Of a stretch of 64,000 nt of DNA, positions 35,558-44,521 are shown piece by piece. The notes under the pieces were generated by a model. That model ran no database searches. It was not told where the DNA came from and saw only the letters and a list, made by a program, of their open reading frames with translations. Every line of letters starts with the position of its first letter. Position 1 is the first letter of the stretch. Source of the stretch: Syntrophales bacterium (GTDB taxonomy: Bacteria > Desulfobacterota > Syntrophia > Syntrophales > UBA5619); contig JALNYO010000019.1 of the NCBI GenBank assembly GCA_023229765.1, positions 1-64,000 on the forward strand, given 5' to 3'. The position numbers and the translations under genes were made by a program.

Positions 35558-36561
35558 TACAGCCTGATCTCGACATTATATTTTTCCCGCAGCTCCTTCA
35601 GCCACTCCTCGAACCTTTTTTCCATTTTCTCCTTTTCTAACTTCGCCTTGATTTCCTCACGAACGATCTCTATGGTTTTGGCGCCTGCCCCCCGGCGATC
35701 CGTTATCTGGATGATGTGAAAACCAACGGGTGATTCTATGACGTCGCTGATTTTTTTCAGCGGCAGAGCAAAAGCAACCGACTCTATCTCGGGAAGAATC
35801 GCGCCTTTTTCTATATAGCCGATATCGCCCCCCTCTTCGGCGCCCGGCCCCTGGGAAAACTTTGCGCACAACTCCACGAAAGATTCTCCCTTGAGCAGTC
35901 GCTGGCGGATGGCTTCAATATCAGCGCGAATTTTAGCCTTATCCTCGGGGCTCGCTTCCTTGGGGATGAGCAGGAGTATCTGCCGGACCCGGACGGATTC
36001 CTTGCCATCGTATTCTTCGCGATGTTGGCGATAGTAATCGCCAATTTCCCCTTCCGTCGCAACAGCCTTTGACCTGATGTCCCGTCCGATAAGCTGCATC
36101 CTCATCAGTTGCCTCCTGACATCCTTTCTGTACGTCTCCGGCGTTAGCATTTCCTGTTCAAGAAGCCTCCGGAACTGATCTTCCGATAAATTACGCTGTT
36201 TCTTAATATCCGCTATGGCCGCATCGATCTCTCTATCCTGAACGGATATCCCCGTCTTTTTGGCCTCCTGCTCCATCAGCATATTATCAATCAAACTGTT
36301 GAGGATGCTTCTTTTTGCTTCGTCCAGAGCTTTATCCCGCTCATTGCCGCGATAGCTGGCTTCAAACCTCGCCATAAACGGCTCAAAGGCCCTGTTCAAA
36401 TCAGAAAGGGTAATTACCTCATCATTCACGACGGCCACAATCCGATCGACTACCCCGGCTTCCGCCGCCGCGCAAATAAAAACAACAACCACCGCAATTA
36501 AAATATTATAAAAGTAACGCTTCAGTTTACCTGTTTCATAAACATTAATCTTCGCTTGCAC
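35557..36561 (-). CDS. SurA-like periplasmic peptidyl-prolyl isomerase
   Basis: 334 residues. N-terminal membrane/signal segment (about 16-34), SurA-N region starting VVDRIVAVVNDEVITLSDLNRAF, and one parvulin (PpiC) domain from about 190 (VRVRQILLLIPKEAS ... SFVELCAKFSQGPGAEEGGDIGYIEKG ... SPVGFHIIQITDRR). Likely an outer-membrane protein chaperone/isomerase. The GTG start at 36561 has AAGGAGG about nine bases upstream. It sits between mfd and uvrA, 14 bases after the mfd stop. Confidence 0.9.
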   Translation of the reverse strand: MQAKINVYETGKLKRYFYNILIAVVVVFICAAAEAGVVDRIVAVVNDEVITLSDLNRAFEPFMARFEASYRGNERDKALDEAKRSILNSLIDNMLMEQEAKKTGISVQDREIDAAIADIKKQRNLSEDQFRRLLEQEMLTPETYRKDVRRQLMRMQLIGRDIRSKAVATEGEIGDYYRQHREEYDGKESVRVRQILLLIPKEASPEDKAKIRADIEAIRQRLLKGESFVELCAKFSQGPGAEEGGDIGYIEKGAILPEIESVAFALPLKKISDVIESPVGFHIIQITDRRGAGAKTIEIVREEIKAKLEKEKMEKRFEEWLKELREKYNVEIRL

Positions 36562-36575
36562 CGTTTTTATCCTCC

Positions 36576-39500
36576 TTATCCCCTCAATTCCCCTATCAAC
36601 TCCCGCGCCCGGGACAATATCTCGGACCCTGCAATCCCCGGCATGGGGATCGTCAACTTGTTGTCGGGGGTAAGGTGCACCCCCCGACGCTTGCCGCGGT
36701 ACAGCTCCATGATCCGGGCTGGCTCAATCGGACTATTGTCCTGCAATAACAAAGACATGTCCTTGCCATCGTAGCCCATTTTCCTTCCCCTTACCGTCTT
36801 GAGAAGGTTGCGGATTCCAATCACCCCCATGAGGTTGTCAACCTCGGCAGGGACATTCCCGTAACAATCGCGCAATTCCTGACGGATTGCATACAATTCT
36901 TCTTCCGTCAAAGCGAGCGAAATCTTCTTGTAGCAGACAAGCCGCTGGTGCTCGTCGGCCATATAGGTCTCGGGAATGAAAGCGGGAATGCCCAGATTTA
37001 TCTCCGGCCGGAGCTCCTCTTCCGGCGCCGGCGCCCCCTTAATCTCCCGGATCGCATTTTCCATCATCTCGGTGTAAAGCTCGTAGCCAACAGCGGATAC
37101 GTGCCCGGACTGAGACGTTCCCAGCATATTCCCCGCGCCTCTGATCTCGAGGTCATTGGAGGCAATCCGGTAACCAGACCCTGCTTCGGTAAAGTCCATG
37201 ATGACCTGCAACCGCTTCTGGGCGTCGCGGGAGAGCATCGCCCCCTGGGGAACAAGCAGCCAGGCGAAAGCCTCTTCCTTCGAACGGCCGACCCGCCCCC
37301 GGATCTGGTAGAGCTGGGAAAGCCCGAAACGATCGGCCCGGTTGATGATAATCGTGTTCGCCGACGGGATATCCAGACCGGCCCCGATGATCGTCGTGCA
37401 GACCAGGACATTGTCTTCCCCGCGGATGAACCGCTTCATCGCGCCCTCGATATCCGAGGGCTTCATCTGCCCGTGGACGACCCCGATATTTGCCTCGGGA
37501 ACAAGCTTCTGGATGAGGCGGGCCATCGTAAAGATGGAGCGGACCCGATCGTGGAGAAAAAAGACCCGGCCGCCGCGGGCAAGCTCCCCGCGGATCGCGT
37601 CTATAATTATTTCCTCATTGAATTCAATTACATAAGTCTTGACAGGCAGACGGCTCTCCGGCGGTGTGTTCATGATCGAAAGATCCCGGATTCCCACGAG
37701 CGACAGATGCAGCGTCCGCGGAATCGGGGTGGCCGAGAGGGTAACGACATCAACCAGCTTGCGGAGCTTTTTCAGCTTCTCCTTGTCGGCAACCCCGAAC
37801 CGCTGCTCCTCATCGACAATTACCAGTCCCAGATCCCGAAAATTGACATCCTTCTGCAAAAGGCGGTGGGTGCCGATTACGATGTCCACCGTCCCCTTGG
37901 CCAGACCTTCTATGATCTCCTTCTGTTCCGCCTTGCTCCGGAAGCGGTTGAGAACCTCCACGCGCAGCGGATAATTTTTCATCCGCCCGGAAAAGGTCTG
38001 ATAATGCTGCTCGGCAAGGATGGTCGTCGGCACAAGCATCGCCACCTGTTTGCCGTTCAGCGCCGCCCGAAACGAAGCCCGCATCGCCACTTCCGTTTTT
38101 CCGAACCCGGCGTCGCCGCATATCAGCCGATCCATCGGCTTTGCGCCATTCATATCAAGATGGATATCTTCGATCGCCTTTGCCTGGTCCGGGGTTTCTT
38201 CAAATTCAAATGCGGCGCAAAACTCCTCATAGAGGCGATCCGGCGGGGCAAAAGGTTCCCTTTCCATCGTCTCGCGGGCGGCGTAAATGGCCACAAGCTC
38301 CTCTGCCATCTCGCGAACCGACTCCCGAACCTTTTCCTTCATCGTCTCCCAGGATATCCCGCCCAGCTTATCGACCTTAGGCACGAACCCTTCGGCGCCG
38401 ATATAGCGCTGGAGCTGATCTATCCGGTCAACCGGGATGTAGAGCCGATCGTTTCCCTGATATTCGATCAGGAGAAAATCGTTTTCAACGCCGCCCGCGG
38501 CCAGTTTCTGCAAGCCCCGGTAACGACCGATGCCGTGTTCGGTATGAACGACAAAATCCCCTTCGGAAAGTTCCCCGAACGATTTGAGAAAATATCCCTC
38601 CCTTACCCGCCGGGCAGGCCGCCTTAATGCCTTTTTTCCGAATATCTCTTCCTCGGAAAGCACAATCAGTTTCATCTCGGGAAGGTGAAATCCACCACTG
38701 ATCCTCCCCTCCATGATGGTCACAGCCCCCACCGAGTTCTCCGCCTCGATCGCCTCGAGGAATAGACCTTTAGCCTTTCGGGTAGGAACGTCGTATCTAT
38801 CCAGCAACTGCGCCGCCCGCTCAACGCCCTCCTGCCCGCTGCAGATAAAGGCAACGGCGTTCCCCTCGTCCAGCCACCCGCGCATCTTCTGCGCAAGCGG
38901 GAAAAGAACGCCTTCGTCCTCAGCAGCCCTTTGCGCTTCCGGCCTGCCCACGGAGATATCATCCTCGAGGTGAAACCGGATCGGAAAATTGCCTTCAGCT
39001 TCGGCGCCCAGCGCAAGACCGGCAAGGTAGAGCTGCGTCATCGCCTGCCTTCTGCCGGAAACATCCGCCGCTGCCAGATATGCCGCCTCTTTTTCCAGAT
39101 AGAACCGCCCCTGCTCGCGCGCCTTCAGGAAAAACCCGTCGAGATCGTTTTCGATCTTTTCTTGCAGCAGAGAGCCGGTAAGGGGGTCGTCAAGGACAAG
39201 AATTCCCCCTGGGGGCAGGTAGTCGAAGAGCGTTCCCATCCCCTCGTCGCCAGACCCTTCATCCCCGGATTCGTTATAGAAAAGTGAATAAAACAGAGGA
39301 TTTGTAGAAACACCGAGGCCGGTTGCAATAATCTCGGTCAGCTTCTCCTTCGTAGTCCGGGGAAGCCCCAGCTCATTCGAACGACGACGGATAGCGTGGA
39401 CGGCGCACTCGCGTCTTTCCTTCGTGATGATCAGCTCCGCGGCGGGAAAAAGCGTAAAGTCGGCAATTTCCTCAATGGAACGCTGCGTTGCTTCGTCAAA

Positions 39501-40130
39501 CAGACGAATTGATTCTATCTCGTCGCCGAAAAACTCCAGGCGCAGGGGGTGCGCCGCGTGGGGAGGGAAGATATCCAAAATATCGCCGCGAACGCTGAAC
39601 TCTCCCTTTTCTTCCACCAGCGACTCGCGCACGTATCCGCCTTCGCCCAGCTTCGCCGTGAGCTCATCGCGCCCGCGCAGGTCGCCGATCGAGATCGTTT
39701 CAACATAACCTTCCAGGACGTCGCGCGGAACGGTCTTTTGCATCAAGGCGGAAACAGGCATGATAACAACCGCCGGCCCGCCATAGGCAAAGCGGTGCAA
39801 TGCCTCCATCCGGGCAAGTTCCGTCTCGCGCTGGAAGGCAAACATATCCGTTGTCACCAGCTCCCACGGCGGCAGCATAAGCGCCTGCTCTTCTCCCAGG
39901 AAAAATGTCAAATCCCGGAGGCATTTTTCCGCCTCCTTCTGGTCAGGCCGGATTACCGTAATCGGGCAGCCCAGATGCCGGAAGAGCATTGCCGTCACAA
40001 AGGCGCGCGCCGCTCCGTCCAGACCTCGCACAATGAGTTTGTCCTCCCTGCGGGCCAATCTCTCTATCAACTCCCGCAGAGAGTTATCAATTATCCTTTT
40101 TCTAACTTCCACTATTTTGCGCAAAGTCAT
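36576..40130 (-). CDS. mfd: Transcription-repair coupling factor Mfd
   Basis: Large SF2 translocase that removes stalled RNA polymerase at lesions and recruits UvrA. Order: N-terminal UvrB-like module; RNA-polymerase-interacting CarD-like domain (LSEGDFVVHTEHGIGRYRGLQKL); helicase motifs GDAGFGKTEVAMRA (Walker A), DEEQRFG (DExQ box) and LSATPIPRTLHLSL; TRG and TRCF C-terminal domains. About 1,184 residues from the ATG at 40130; a TTG at 40175 would add 15 residues and neither has a strong ribosome site. Co-transcribed with the isomerase and uvrA. Confidence 0.96.
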   Translation of the reverse strand: MTLRKIVEVRKRIIDNSLRELIERLARREDKLIVRGLDGAARAFVTAMLFRHLGCPITVIRPDQKEAEKCLRDLTFFLGEEQALMLPPWELVTTDMFAFQRETELARMEALHRFAYGGPAVVIMPVSALMQKTVPRDVLEGYVETISIGDLRGRDELTAKLGEGGYVRESLVEEKGEFSVRGDILDIFPPHAAHPLRLEFFGDEIESIRLFDEATQRSIEEIADFTLFPAAELIITKERRECAVHAIRRRSNELGLPRTTKEKLTEIIATGLGVSTNPLFYSLFYNESGDEGSGDEGMGTLFDYLPPGGILVLDDPLTGSLLQEKIENDLDGFFLKAREQGRFYLEKEAAYLAAADVSGRRQAMTQLYLAGLALGAEAEGNFPIRFHLEDDISVGRPEAQRAAEDEGVLFPLAQKMRGWLDEGNAVAFICSGQEGVERAAQLLDRYDVPTRKAKGLFLEAIEAENSVGAVTIMEGRISGGFHLPEMKLIVLSEEEIFGKKALRRPARRVREGYFLKSFGELSEGDFVVHTEHGIGRYRGLQKLAAGGVENDFLLIEYQGNDRLYIPVDRIDQLQRYIGAEGFVPKVDKLGGISWETMKEKVRESVREMAEELVAIYAARETMEREPFAPPDRLYEEFCAAFEFEETPDQAKAIEDIHLDMNGAKPMDRLICGDAGFGKTEVAMRASFRAALNGKQVAMLVPTTILAEQHYQTFSGRMKNYPLRVEVLNRFRSKAEQKEIIEGLAKGTVDIVIGTHRLLQKDVNFRDLGLVIVDEEQRFGVADKEKLKKLRKLVDVVTLSATPIPRTLHLSLVGIRDLSIMNTPPESRLPVKTYVIEFNEEIIIDAIRGELARGGRVFFLHDRVRSIFTMARLIQKLVPEANIGVVHGQMKPSDIEGAMKRFIRGEDNVLVCTTIIGAGLDIPSANTIIINRADRFGLSQLYQIRGRVGRSKEEAFAWLLVPQGAMLSRDAQKRLQVIMDFTEAGSGYRIASNDLEIRGAGNMLGTSQSGHVSAVGYELYTEMMENAIREIKGAPAPEEELRPEINLGIPAFIPETYMADEHQRLVCYKKISLALTEEELYAIRQELRDCYGNVPAEVDNLMGVIGIRNLLKTVRGRKMGYDGKDMSLLLQDNSPIEPARIMELYRGKRRGVHLTPDNKLTIPMPGIAGSEILSRARELIGELRG

Positions 40131-40320
40131 TCCTTGAAGATTGATCTGCTGCCTTAATTTTTCCTGCTCTTCCAACCGAAGAGGACAACTCTGCCATCCC
40201 GGAACGCATTATTTTATCTTACCCGTCCTTCTCAACCAACATCAAGTTTTAATGTGATTGGAGCGATCACTATATTATTTCAGACTATTATTCAAGCGGC
40301 AAAAACAAATGCGCTTTTTG

Positions 40321-40350
40321 TTGACAAACAAAGAGTATCTACGATATCGT
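40321..40350 (+). promoter_or_regulatory. Sigma-70-like promoter for moeA
   Basis: TTGACA at 40321-40326 and TATCGT at 40345-40350 with 18 bases between. It lies about 30 bases before the moeA start and within the 250-base divergent spacer to mfd. Confidence 0.5.
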
Positions 40351-40380
40351 TTTACAAAATTATCAAGGGGAATGGGAAAA

Positions 40381-41625
40381 ATGATCAGTGTTGAAGATGC
40401 CCTGCAAAATATTTTGGATTCCGTTGCCGTTTTGGGAATGGAAAAATCGGACATTCTCTCCGCCCTGGGCAGGGTAATCGGCGAAGATATTTATTCCGGA
40501 AGAAACATTCCGCCGAAGGATAATTCGGCAATGGACGGCTACGCGGTGCGCTCCGCAGACACCTTCGGCGCTTCCGATAAAAAACCCGTCATGCTGGAGG
40601 TCATCGAGGAGCTTCCCGCCGGATCGGCATCCCAAAAAACGATCGGGAAGGGACAGGCCGCACGGATCATGACCGGCGCCTTTATTCCCGAGGGAGCTGA
40701 TGCGGTGATCCCGGTGGAAGACACTGAAAAGGAAAACGACCGGGCTGCAATATTCGTAAGCGTCCAGGCAGGCAGGGACATCCGCTTTGCCGGCGAGGAT
40801 GTAAAACTCGGAGAGAAGGTTATTGCAAAAGGGGAAATCCTTTCCCCCGCCCATATCGGAATGCTGGCATCGCTGGGGCGCTCGTTTGTTCTCGTGCATC
40901 AAAAACCGCTGATCGCAATCGTCTCATCAGGCGATGAGCTCGCGGATATTGACGAACCGCCGTCCTTGAAAATAGTCAGCTCGAACAGCTACTCGCTTGC
41001 CGCCCTTGTTCTGGAATGCGGCGCGATCCCGATGCAGATGGGCATCGCCAAAGATCGGCGCGAGGATTTGCTCGAAAAATTCCGGGCCGCGATGCGGGCC
41101 GATCTGATCATCTCCTCCGGGGGCGTCTCCGTTGGCGATTTCGACCTCGTCAAAAATGTTATGAAACAGGAAGGAAACCGGATGCAGTTCTGGCAGGTTG
41201 CGATGAAACCGGGGAAACCGCTTGCCTTCGGCGCCCTTGAAGATGTCCCGATCATCGGCCTTCCGGGAAATCCCGTCTCCTCGATGGTTTCTTTCGAACA
41301 ATTCGCCCGTCCCGCCATCCTTAAAATGATGGGGCACAAAAATCTCTTCCGGAAAACAATCCAGGTGCGTTTAAGCGAGGATATAAACAAGAAACCGGGC
41401 AAGCGCCATTTTATTCGCGCAATTATCGAGCAAACCGCCGACGGATATGCCGCCAGAACAACCGGCGATCAGGGCTCGGGAATCCTGACCTCGATGGTCC
41501 AGGCCAATGGTCTTATCATCATGCCTCCCGAAAGCACCAAGGCCAAAGCGGGCGAGTTCGCAACGGTTCAGCCTCTCGACAATTCGCTGCAGATGGCGGC
41601 TGATCCCGGCTATCCGCAATCTTAA
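40381..41625 (+). CDS. moeA: Molybdopterin molybdenumtransferase MoeA
   Basis: Inserts molybdenum (or tungsten) into adenylated molybdopterin. Motifs: PPKDNSAMDGYAVRSAD (about residues 41-57), ARIMTGAFIPEGADAVIPVEDT, SSGDEL, SSGGVSVGDFDLVK and LPGNPVSSMVSFEQF. 414 residues from ATG 40381, the better-spaced of two ATGs after AAGGGG (40365-40370). Another in-frame ATG lies at 40372. Fits an anaerobe with formate dehydrogenase-type enzymes, in keeping with the neighbouring tRNA-Sec. Confidence 0.94.
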   Translation: MISVEDALQNILDSVAVLGMEKSDILSALGRVIGEDIYSGRNIPPKDNSAMDGYAVRSADTFGASDKKPVMLEVIEELPAGSASQKTIGKGQAARIMTGAFIPEGADAVIPVEDTEKENDRAAIFVSVQAGRDIRFAGEDVKLGEKVIAKGEILSPAHIGMLASLGRSFVLVHQKPLIAIVSSGDELADIDEPPSLKIVSSNSYSLAALVLECGAIPMQMGIAKDRREDLLEKFRAAMRADLIISSGGVSVGDFDLVKNVMKQEGNRMQFWQVAMKPGKPLAFGALEDVPIIGLPGNPVSSMVSFEQFARPAILKMMGHKNLFRKTIQVRLSEDINKKPGKRHFIRAIIEQTADGYAARTTGDQGSGILTSMVQANGLIIMPPESTKAKAGEFATVQPLDNSLQMAADPGYPQS

Positions 41626-41662
41626 CTTTTCATCAGAGAAAAGGTGTGTTATAGACCGCAAC

Positions 41663-41757
41663 GGAAGTGCTTAGGTCGCTGGTGGGCTTCCCGGACTTCA
41701 AATCCGGAGTGGGGGGCTAGTACCCTCCCAGGTGGGTTCGATTCCCATGCACTTCCG
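41663..41757 (+). tRNA. selC: tRNA-Sec (anticodon TCA)
   Basis: The acceptor stem GGAAGTGC (41663-41670) pairs with GCACTTCC (41749-41756), eight base pairs, followed by G and an encoded CCA (41758-41760). The T arm has five pairs, giving the 8+5 shape of bacterial tRNA-Sec. Anticodon TCA at 41698-41700 is in a CTTCAAA loop closed by CCGGA/TCCGG. A long variable arm lies at about 41708-41731. It shows that the organism decodes UGA as selenocysteine. An integrase gene abuts its 3' end. Confidence 0.97.
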
Positions 41758-41760
41758 CCA
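41738..41760 (+). other. Likely attachment-site core in the tRNA-Sec 3' end
   Basis: The T-loop-to-CCA end of tRNA-Sec is the usual target of tyrosine integrases, and an integrase gene begins 7 bases beyond with its 3' end facing the tRNA. No second copy of this segment was found in the window, so the other junction must be further right or decayed. Inference from position. Confidence 0.5.
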
Positions 41761-41766
41761 ATAATT

Positions 41767-42885
41767 TCAGATGCTTACAAAGAGGCCCTTTTTGACGGGG
41801 GCCTTTTTGTTTGGCGGTGTGCCTAAAATGTAACCATTTTGTAACCGTAAGTAGCTTTCCTGCTTGCGGGCGGCCTCTCTCAGGTCGTCCTGGTTGATGA
41901 TGTTGTACCGGTCGAAGACCGACCGGGTTTTGTGGCCCGAAATCGCCATCGTCACCCGTTCGTGCACACCGGCCCGGACCATGTTGCGAACCGCGGTCCG
42001 GCGAAAATCGTGAAACAGTCTGCCCGGCAGCAGCTGGCCGCTCTTCTCATTCCGGACCTGGATGCCCAGCCGCTTGCAGGCCCGGTGCCAGGCATCCTGA
42101 AAGTTCCGGATCTGCTGCCCCCCGTTGTGGAAGACGTAAGGGCAGCCCAGCCGCCGCTTCTTGTGCTGGGCCTTCATCACCACAGCCAGTTCCTCGTTCA
42201 GGTACACGGTCCTGGCCTCGTCGTTCTTCGTCTCGCCGGGATCGAGCCGGACGATACCCTGCTCCAGGTCCACCTTGTCCCAGGTCAGGTTGAGGATCTC
42301 GCCCCGCCGCCATCCCGTATGGTAGGCGAAGGTGACGACGGGCCGCAGATAGTCGGGCAGATCGTCCCGTATCTTCAGGAAATCCCCGTGCTCGAAGAAC
42401 CCCTTTCGGGTGTTCGACTCCCGGAGCATCGGAATGTAAGGCACCAGCCCTACCTTCGCCGGTGTGCAGCGGGCACCTAAGCGGAACATCCGCTTCAAGG
42501 CTGCCAGTTCCCGATTGATCGAGGCATTGGCCATCCCCGCCTCCATCCTGCGTTCGATGTACGCCTTGACCGACGCCGTGTTGATGTTAACCACCTTCGC
42601 GCCGCCGAACACCACAGTCAGGTGTTTGACGGCCAACTCCGCTCGGTCCACACTCTTGCGTTTATTGATCCGGTAGTCCGTGATCAGGTCCTTTCCCAGT
42701 TCATCAAAGGTGACCTTGTCCAGATAAATCCCCGGCAACTGCCCCTGGGCGATCTCCCCTTCCCGCGTGATCAGAAGTTTTTTGGCGACCTCCTTTTTGT
42801 CGCTGTGCGTGGACTCGGTGTAGGGCTTGCCGTTCCGGTAATACTTGATCCAGTAGTTTTTTCCTCGCCTGTAGATGCATCCCAC
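41767..42885 (-). CDS. Tyrosine-family site-specific integrase
   Basis: 372 residues. N-terminal Arm-DNA-binding-like part (MGCIYRRGKNYWIKYYRNGKPY), core-binding SAM-like domain about 60-150, catalytic domain from about 165 with the expected residues: Arg in HTGWRRGEIL, the H-x-x-R box FHDFRRTAVR, His in ISGHKTRSVF and Tyr in DRYNI. The GTG start at 42885 has AGGAGAGG seven bases upstream. Presumed to move the island by recombination at the tRNA-Sec end. Confidence 0.93.
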   Translation of the reverse strand: MGCIYRRGKNYWIKYYRNGKPYTESTHSDKKEVAKKLLITREGEIAQGQLPGIYLDKVTFDELGKDLITDYRINKRKSVDRAELAVKHLTVVFGGAKVVNINTASVKAYIERRMEAGMANASINRELAALKRMFRLGARCTPAKVGLVPYIPMLRESNTRKGFFEHGDFLKIRDDLPDYLRPVVTFAYHTGWRRGEILNLTWDKVDLEQGIVRLDPGETKNDEARTVYLNEELAVVMKAQHKKRRLGCPYVFHNGGQQIRNFQDAWHRACKRLGIQVRNEKSGQLLPGRLFHDFRRTAVRNMVRAGVHERVTMAISGHKTRSVFDRYNIINQDDLREAARKQESYLRLQNGYILGTPPNKKAPVKKGLFVSI

Positions 42886-42919
42886 TGATGCGCCTCTCCT
42901 TTCCGGGAGCGATTGCTCT

Positions 42920-42936
42920 TGACCCGCTGCGGGTCA
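42920..42936. promoter_or_regulatory. Palindrome upstream of the integrase
   Basis: TGACCCGC-T-GCGGGTCA, a perfect 8-bp inverted repeat with a one-base centre, about 35 bases before the integrase start. Candidate binding site for one of the HTH proteins encoded just upstream. The rest of the 171-base spacer (42886-43056) shows no gene. Confidence 0.4.
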
Positions 42937-43056
42937 GAGCCCCGGTCACCGACGCGCCTATGCGCCGCTGCCGCCTCCCTCGTCAGAATGTCTTTCAGGC
43001 GATTCCCCATCATGGGGAAAAGCGTAGCACCGGGGAGCCTACGATTCAAGTGTTTA

Positions 43057-43293
43057 TCAGCGATAAACCGACTTGTTTGACTCCACAAACCGATCCAGGT
43101 CCTGGACGTCCAGGAAGATCTTGCGGCCCGCCTGTGGTTTGACCACCGGGATGACGCCCGCCCAGATCAGCTCCCGCATTCCCCACTCCGAACGGCCAAG
43201 ATAGGTTGCCCCTTCCTTGAGGGTGTAGAGGCGCTTGCGCGCGGGAGCGCCATACCCCTGGGCCTTGCCCTCCATGAGTGTCTTGCCGGTCAT
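43057..43293 (-). CDS. Helix-turn-helix protein (excisionase/MerR-like)
   Basis: 78 residues from the ATG at 43293 (AGGTG five bases upstream, directly after the previous gene's stop). The sequence RLYTLKEGATYLGRSEWGMRELIWAGVIPVVKPQAGRKIFLDVQDLDRFVES is the winged HTH of excisionase-family proteins (helix, turn with LGRS, wing with a lysine, and a D.DRF end). An alternative ATG at 43311 would add six residues. Likely controls excision or integrase expression. Confidence 0.75.
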   Translation of the reverse strand: MTGKTLMEGKAQGYGAPARKRLYTLKEGATYLGRSEWGMRELIWAGVIPVVKPQAGRKIFLDVQDLDRFVESNKSVYR

Positions 43294-43294
43294 G

Positions 43295-43510
43295 TCACAC
43301 CTGAAAATCATCCTGCCGCCGCGCTTCGAATTCCGGGATTTCCTCCACAGGGATCCGGACGCAATCCCGGAGACGAATGGCCTTGAGCTCCCCCATGTCG
43401 ATGAGGCGGTAGATGGTCCGGTCGGAAACGGCAAAGTACCGGGCCACCTCGTCGACGCGATAGTAACGCCGGGTAGTCAGTCCGGAAACAATGGGCACTT
43501 TTTCGTTCAT
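43295..43510 (-). CDS. Helix-turn-helix excisionase-family protein
   Basis: 71 residues: YYRVDEVARYFAVSDRTIYRLIDMGELKAIRLRDCVRIPVEEIPEFEARR, the standard HTH_17/excisionase DNA-binding fold (V.EVA..F.VS..T.Y..I..GEL.A...G...RI). Its stop is two bases from the next start, so it is coupled to the second HTH gene. One of the two is probably the recombination directionality factor. Confidence 0.8.
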   Translation of the reverse strand: MNEKVPIVSGLTTRRYYRVDEVARYFAVSDRTIYRLIDMGELKAIRLRDCVRIPVEEIPEFEARRQDDFQV

Positions 43511-43599
43511 GGAAGACTCAGCCCCCGGCCGCGCACGGGGGTTACCCCTCGCAAAAAGTTTTCTCCCGTAAGAGACGCCGTCTCGACACCCCGTTCGGG

Positions 43600-44082
43600 T
43601 TAAGACACGCCATCTCGACCCTTTTTCAAACCGCCCCCGGCCCTCTTGCGGCTGCCCTTCTTCCGGAAACTAAACTTCCTCAGATGGAGGGCCCGGGAAA
43701 CTTGGCCTTTCGTGGACGGCTCCCGTCTTTCCGGCCGTTTATGGAACCAAGCCCTTAACTGCGCCTCCTCTGAGAGATCCGGATCGAGGCCGGTGATCCC
43801 CTTACGGATGACGACCAGGCGGCTGAGCATCTCGATAGTGAAGTACCCGGCGCCATGGCTCGCCACCTTGGCAATCCGGCGCTGTGACCGGATCCAGGGA
43901 CGGCCGCCCTGGGAGCGGGAGCGGCAGATCTCCTCGTCAGGGTACCAGATCCCTTTGAGGCTCACAGTATCCAGGGGGCAAAGCGGCGCAAGACAGTTCT
44001 CGAAAAGCGTGCAGGTCGGGTGATGCGCTGAAGGGCCCTGCTCGGGATCTTGACGTTCCGGAAGATCGTTCCGTTCAACCAT
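43600..44082 (-). CDS. Hypothetical island protein with Cys cluster
   Basis: 160 residues, not recognised. The N-terminus has a Cys-rich segment (CTLFENCLAPLCPLD) followed by WYPDEEIC, a pattern suggesting a metal-binding knuckle. The middle has a helical segment (IEMLSRLVVIRKGITGLDPDLSEEAQLRAWF) and the end is highly basic (RKKGSRKRAGGGLKKGR). It overlaps the end of the upstream gene by eight bases, so it belongs to the phage-like replication gene run. Confidence 0.55.
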   Translation of the reverse strand: MVERNDLPERQDPEQGPSAHHPTCTLFENCLAPLCPLDTVSLKGIWYPDEEICRSRSQGGRPWIRSQRRIAKVASHGAGYFTIEMLSRLVVIRKGITGLDPDLSEEAQLRAWFHKRPERREPSTKGQVSRALHLRKFSFRKKGSRKRAGGGLKKGRDGVS

Positions 44083-44521
44083 GAGCCTGCCTCCCCTCCC
44101 TCCCTGGTCTGGTCATAGAATAACCGTGTACCTCCAGATCGATCAGGAGCCTCACCGGCACACCGTTAAGGTTCGACCGCTTACACCTCCCGCAGCGGAA
44201 GAGGTAACGGCTCCCGCTCCGGTAGAGGCTGATCAGACCGTGACCGTCGCAATCCGGGCATTCCTCTCCGGTGTTCCTGTACGTCCGTCGCTGGGGATGA
44301 TCCTCCAGCCACTGCTGCCAGAGCTCCCGCATCACCAGGGGAAGGTTCCGGGGGAAGGTCTCGTGGCGGCTCCGGATCTGGTCGCTCATCCAGTCCACCG
44401 GCTCGTCGGGGATGTGCTTCACCCCCTGAAACCAGAGATCAAGCGTCTCCTCCCGGGGATCCCGGCGTTCGTAGTAAAAGCAGAGCCCCTTCACGAATGC
44501 GTGGAAGACTTTTTCAACCAT
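44075..44521 (-). CDS. Phage-type replication-associated zinc-ribbon protein
   Basis: 148 residues from ATG 44521, which lies within the last 31 bases of the upstream replication gene. The N-terminal 100 residues are helical (MVEKVFHAFVKGLCFYYERRD...). The C-terminal half has CPDCDGHG...CGRCKR, a zinc ribbon. The longer open frame to 44716 is a shadow of the upstream gene. Function is unknown; position next to a replication-initiation-like protein suggests a loader or partner role. Confidence 0.6.
   Translation of the reverse strand: MVEKVFHAFVKGLCFYYERRDPREETLDLWFQGVKHIPDEPVDWMSDQIRSRHETFPRNLPLVMRELWQQWLEDHPQRRTYRNTGEECPDCDGHGLISLYRSGSRYLFRCGRCKRSNLNGVPVRLLIDLEVHGYSMTRPGREGRQAHG

Noticed and set aside
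36948..38627. 559-codon open frame antisense to mfd
   Set aside because: Shadow of the Mfd coding frame with no family match.
42771..43088. 105-codon minus-strand frame across the integrase start
   Set aside because: It overlaps the integrase N-terminus in another frame and covers the palindromic regulatory spacer.
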